Below, piece after piece: positions 6,974 to 8,439 of a stretch of 8,439 nt of DNA (position 1 is its first letter; the number at the start of each line of letters is the position of its first letter). The notes under the pieces are model-generated. The model ran no database searches, was not told where the DNA came from, and was given only the letters and a program-made list of their open reading frames with translations. The DNA is from Bacteroidales bacterium (GTDB taxonomy: Bacteria > Bacteroidota > Bacteroidia > Bacteroidales > JALTDM01), in assembly GCA_027073875.1 (NCBI GenBank), contig JALTEO010000194.1, forward strand, positions 1 to 8,439, in the 5' to 3' direction. The translations under genes and the position numbers were made by a program.

Positions 6974-8011
6974 ATGTTAACAACTATATACCGCCTTTGT
7001 TTTATCATCCTTTTTGTTTTTTCTTTTTACAATCATTCCCAAGCACAACAATATAAAATTGTAACCGTTGCTTTCTACAATCTTGAAAACTTGTTTGATA
7101 CAATAGACGAACCCAATGTGAGAGATGAAGAATTTACGCCACAAGGCAACAAACAATGGAACACAAAAAAATACGACATAAAACTGGAACACTTGTCGGA
7201 AGTTATCTCTCAAATAGGTGTAGATAAAGCCAAAGAACCACCTGCCATCATCGGTGTTTCTGAGGTTGAAAATATTTCCGTATTGCAAGATTTGGTAAAT
7301 ACACCCAAATTAAAACCATACAACTATCATATTATTCACTACGATTCACCCGACCGGCGTGGTATTGATGTTGCTTTTCTCTATCGTCCCAAATATTTTA
7401 AGCCGTTATCTTCAGTAAAATATCGCTTAACCATTCCTGATAAACCCGATTTCAGAACCCGCGACCAGCTTTTGGTATCGGGGCTGTTAGACGGCGAACA
7501 GTTTTACTTTATTGTAAACCACTGGCCATCGCGTTATGGTGGCGAGAAACGCAGCCGCCCTTTGCGAAATGCTGCTGCAGACTTATGCCGTTCCATTGCT
7601 GATTCATTATTAAACCTCAATGCCAATGCTAAAGTCATTATGATGGGCGATTTGAATGATGATCCTGTAAACCCAAGTTTAAAAATTCATCTAAAAGCTA
7701 CTGATGATAAATCTAAATTGTCCGAGGGCTACTTTTACGACCCGATGATTACGCTTTATAAACAAGGTATCGGTTCATTAGCTTACCACGATTCGTGGAA
7801 TTTATTCGACAATATGATTTTAACACCGGCATTATTAAAACACTCCGGCTATTATTTTTATCAGGCACATATCTTTAACAAAAAGTTTATGACAAATGAA
7901 GAAGGCAGATACAAAGGTTATCCCTTTCGTACCTTTGTAGGCAATAACTTTTTAGGTGGTTACAGTGATCACTTCCCTGCATATTTGTTTCTGATTAAGA
8001 AAATAAAATAA
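6974..8011 (+). CDS. Exported endonuclease/exonuclease/phosphatase (EEP) family enzyme
   Basis: This 345-residue protein begins with a signal peptide (MLTTIYRLCFIILFVFSFYNHSQA, cleavage about 24), followed by one EEP domain. Members of this Mg-dependent fold hydrolyse phosphodiester or phosphomonoester bonds in nucleic acids, phosphoinositides or sphingomyelin. All core motifs are present: FYNLENLFD (34-42), GVSEVEN with the metal-binding glutamate (94-100), DRRGIDVAFLYRP (127-139), NHWPSR (182-187), GDLNDDP (225-231), WNLFDNMIL (275-283) and the catalytic YSDHFP (330-335). There is no lipobox and no T9SS sorting domain, so a periplasmic location is most likely. The frame is open back to 6854, but that start would lie inside the divergent receptor gene and upstream of the -7 box, and would hide the signal peptide. 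The gene is divergent from the receptor across 100 bases, suggesting joint control. Nuclease activity is the favoured guess, but motifs alone do not fix the substrate. Confidence 0.9.
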   Translation: MLTTIYRLCFIILFVFSFYNHSQAQQYKIVTVAFYNLENLFDTIDEPNVRDEEFTPQGNKQWNTKKYDIKLEHLSEVISQIGVDKAKEPPAIIGVSEVENISVLQDLVNTPKLKPYNYHIIHYDSPDRRGIDVAFLYRPKYFKPLSSVKYRLTIPDKPDFRTRDQLLVSGLLDGEQFYFIVNHWPSRYGGEKRSRPLRNAAADLCRSIADSLLNLNANAKVIMMGDLNDDPVNPSLKIHLKATDDKSKLSEGYFYDPMITLYKQGIGSLAYHDSWNLFDNMILTPALLKHSGYYFYQAHIFNKKFMTNEEGRYKGYPFRTFVGNNFLGGYSDHFPAYLFLIKKIK

Positions 8012-8064
8012 GCCACTTTACATCTATCAACTTACTACAGGTTATACCATTTACTAATATAAAT

Positions 8065-8128
8065 TAGAGTCCAAAAAAAGATTTGGTACAATGCCGATAC
8101 TACAGATAGTACAATTTATTGGACTCTA
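8065..8128. repeat. Perfect 10-bp inverted repeat with nested 5-bp hairpin
   Basis: TAGAGTCCAA (8065-8074) and TTGGACTCTA (8119-8128) are exact reverse complements, separated by 44 bases. Inside lies TACTA-CAGA-TAGTA (8098-8111), a small hairpin. The structure begins 54 bases after the EEP enzyme stop. No T-run follows it on either strand, so it is not a standard intrinsic terminator. It might be a 3'-end stabilising structure, a small mobile-element remnant or part of a structured RNA. Confidence 0.55.
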
Positions 8129-8224
8129 TATTGAATGTGTAATCGGTATTAGGACATTAACAAATCTTCTACACTCTTTGTTCTATTTCTCTTACATAAA
8201 GCTATATCCAAGACTAAAAGCTTC

Positions 8225-8250
8225 GTCATTCCCACGGAAGTGGAAATCTC
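8225..8250. repeat. Degenerate REP-like hairpin (GTCATTCCCAC type)
   Basis: ATTCCCAC (8228-8235) and GTGGAAAT (8240-8247) pair at 7 of 8 positions around a GGAA loop. The string resembles the widely dispersed GTCATTCCC...GGGAATC intergenic repeats of many bacteria, with one mismatch in the stem indicating decay. The family likeness is from memory of such repeats. Confidence 0.4.
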
Positions 8251-8439
8251 AAATATTTAGGTAGATATTCACAAAATGAGACCTTTGCAAAACTTCTGAC
8301 TTTGTCATCCTGAAAAATGAAGTATTTTCTCTTTTTAGTATCATCCTTAATCAGATACCATTTGTGATACAAAAATCTTAACCCATGAAAACAGATTCTT
8401 CGCAGTAATTAAATATTTTACCTGATATCAACATTTAAT

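Larger units (their letters stand above)
8012..8439. other. Intergenic region with inverted arms and repeat debris, no gene seen
   Basis: All frames are interrupted by stops and no start, promoter or RNA-gene pattern such as a tRNA is recognisable. The left part (8065-8150) contains complementary arms that could fold. The right part (8225-8403) contains three short strings that resemble dispersed intergenic repeats and one string resembling an insertion-sequence end. The region probably separates the EEP enzyme gene from an unrelated gene beyond the window. Confidence 0.6.

Noticed and set aside
6977..7288. Minus-strand frame over the EEP enzyme
   Set aside because: It is antisense to the signal peptide and first catalytic motifs of the EEP enzyme.
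8065..8128. Intrinsic terminator for the EEP enzyme gene
   Set aside because: The 10-bp arms are separated by 44 bases and there is no T-run after the right arm on the plus strand, so it is listed only as an inverted repeat.
8012..8439. CRISPR array or tRNA gene in the right-hand intergenic region
   Set aside because: There are no regularly spaced identical repeats and no cloverleaf pattern; the repeats seen are single, degenerate and of different kinds.

Overview
The window looks like chromosomal DNA from a member of the Bacteroidota. It is AT-rich. One secreted protein ends in a type IX secretion (T9SS) type A sorting domain, a lipoprotein carries a DUF5689-like region, there is a TonB-dependent outer-membrane receptor, and -7 boxes of the TAnnTTTG class lie in front of the secretion-related genes. 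The KDO activating enzyme KdsB fits a Gram-negative cell with lipopolysaccharide. The genus cannot be named from the sequence alone.

Left block (1-1620, + strand). A 196-base leader holds a short heptameric tandem repeat, a second direct repeat and an unusually good Shine-Dalgarno-like string. It precedes an unrecognised exported helical protein (197-808), which overlaps the start of kdsB (about 799-1548). The short gap after kdsB holds a hairpin whose T-run serves the opposing operon.

Middle block (1636-6870, - strand). Three genes run leftwards: a TonB-dependent receptor, a DUF5689/choice-of-anchor-J lipoprotein 11 bases behind it, and, after an 82-base gap with its own -7 box, a T9SS-sorted protein with a carbohydrate-binding-like domain and an OB-fold domain of the type found in extracellular nucleases.

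Right block (6974-8011, + strand). An exported endonuclease/exonuclease/phosphatase (EEP) family enzyme is transcribed divergently from the receptor across a 100-base intergenic region. The longest possible reading frames of these two genes overlap; the signal peptides and promoter positions show that both true starts lie inside those frames.

Read together, the four middle/right genes resemble a surface-capture, import and hydrolysis set. Two surface-exposed OB-like proteins would bind a ligand, the receptor would take it across the outer membrane, and the EEP enzyme would cut phosphodiester or phosphomonoester bonds, probably in the periplasm. Nucleic acid or another phosphate ester is the best guess for the substrate, but this is inference.

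The right end (8012-8439) has no gene. It holds a set of interleaved complementary arms and what look like decayed copies of dispersed intergenic repeats.
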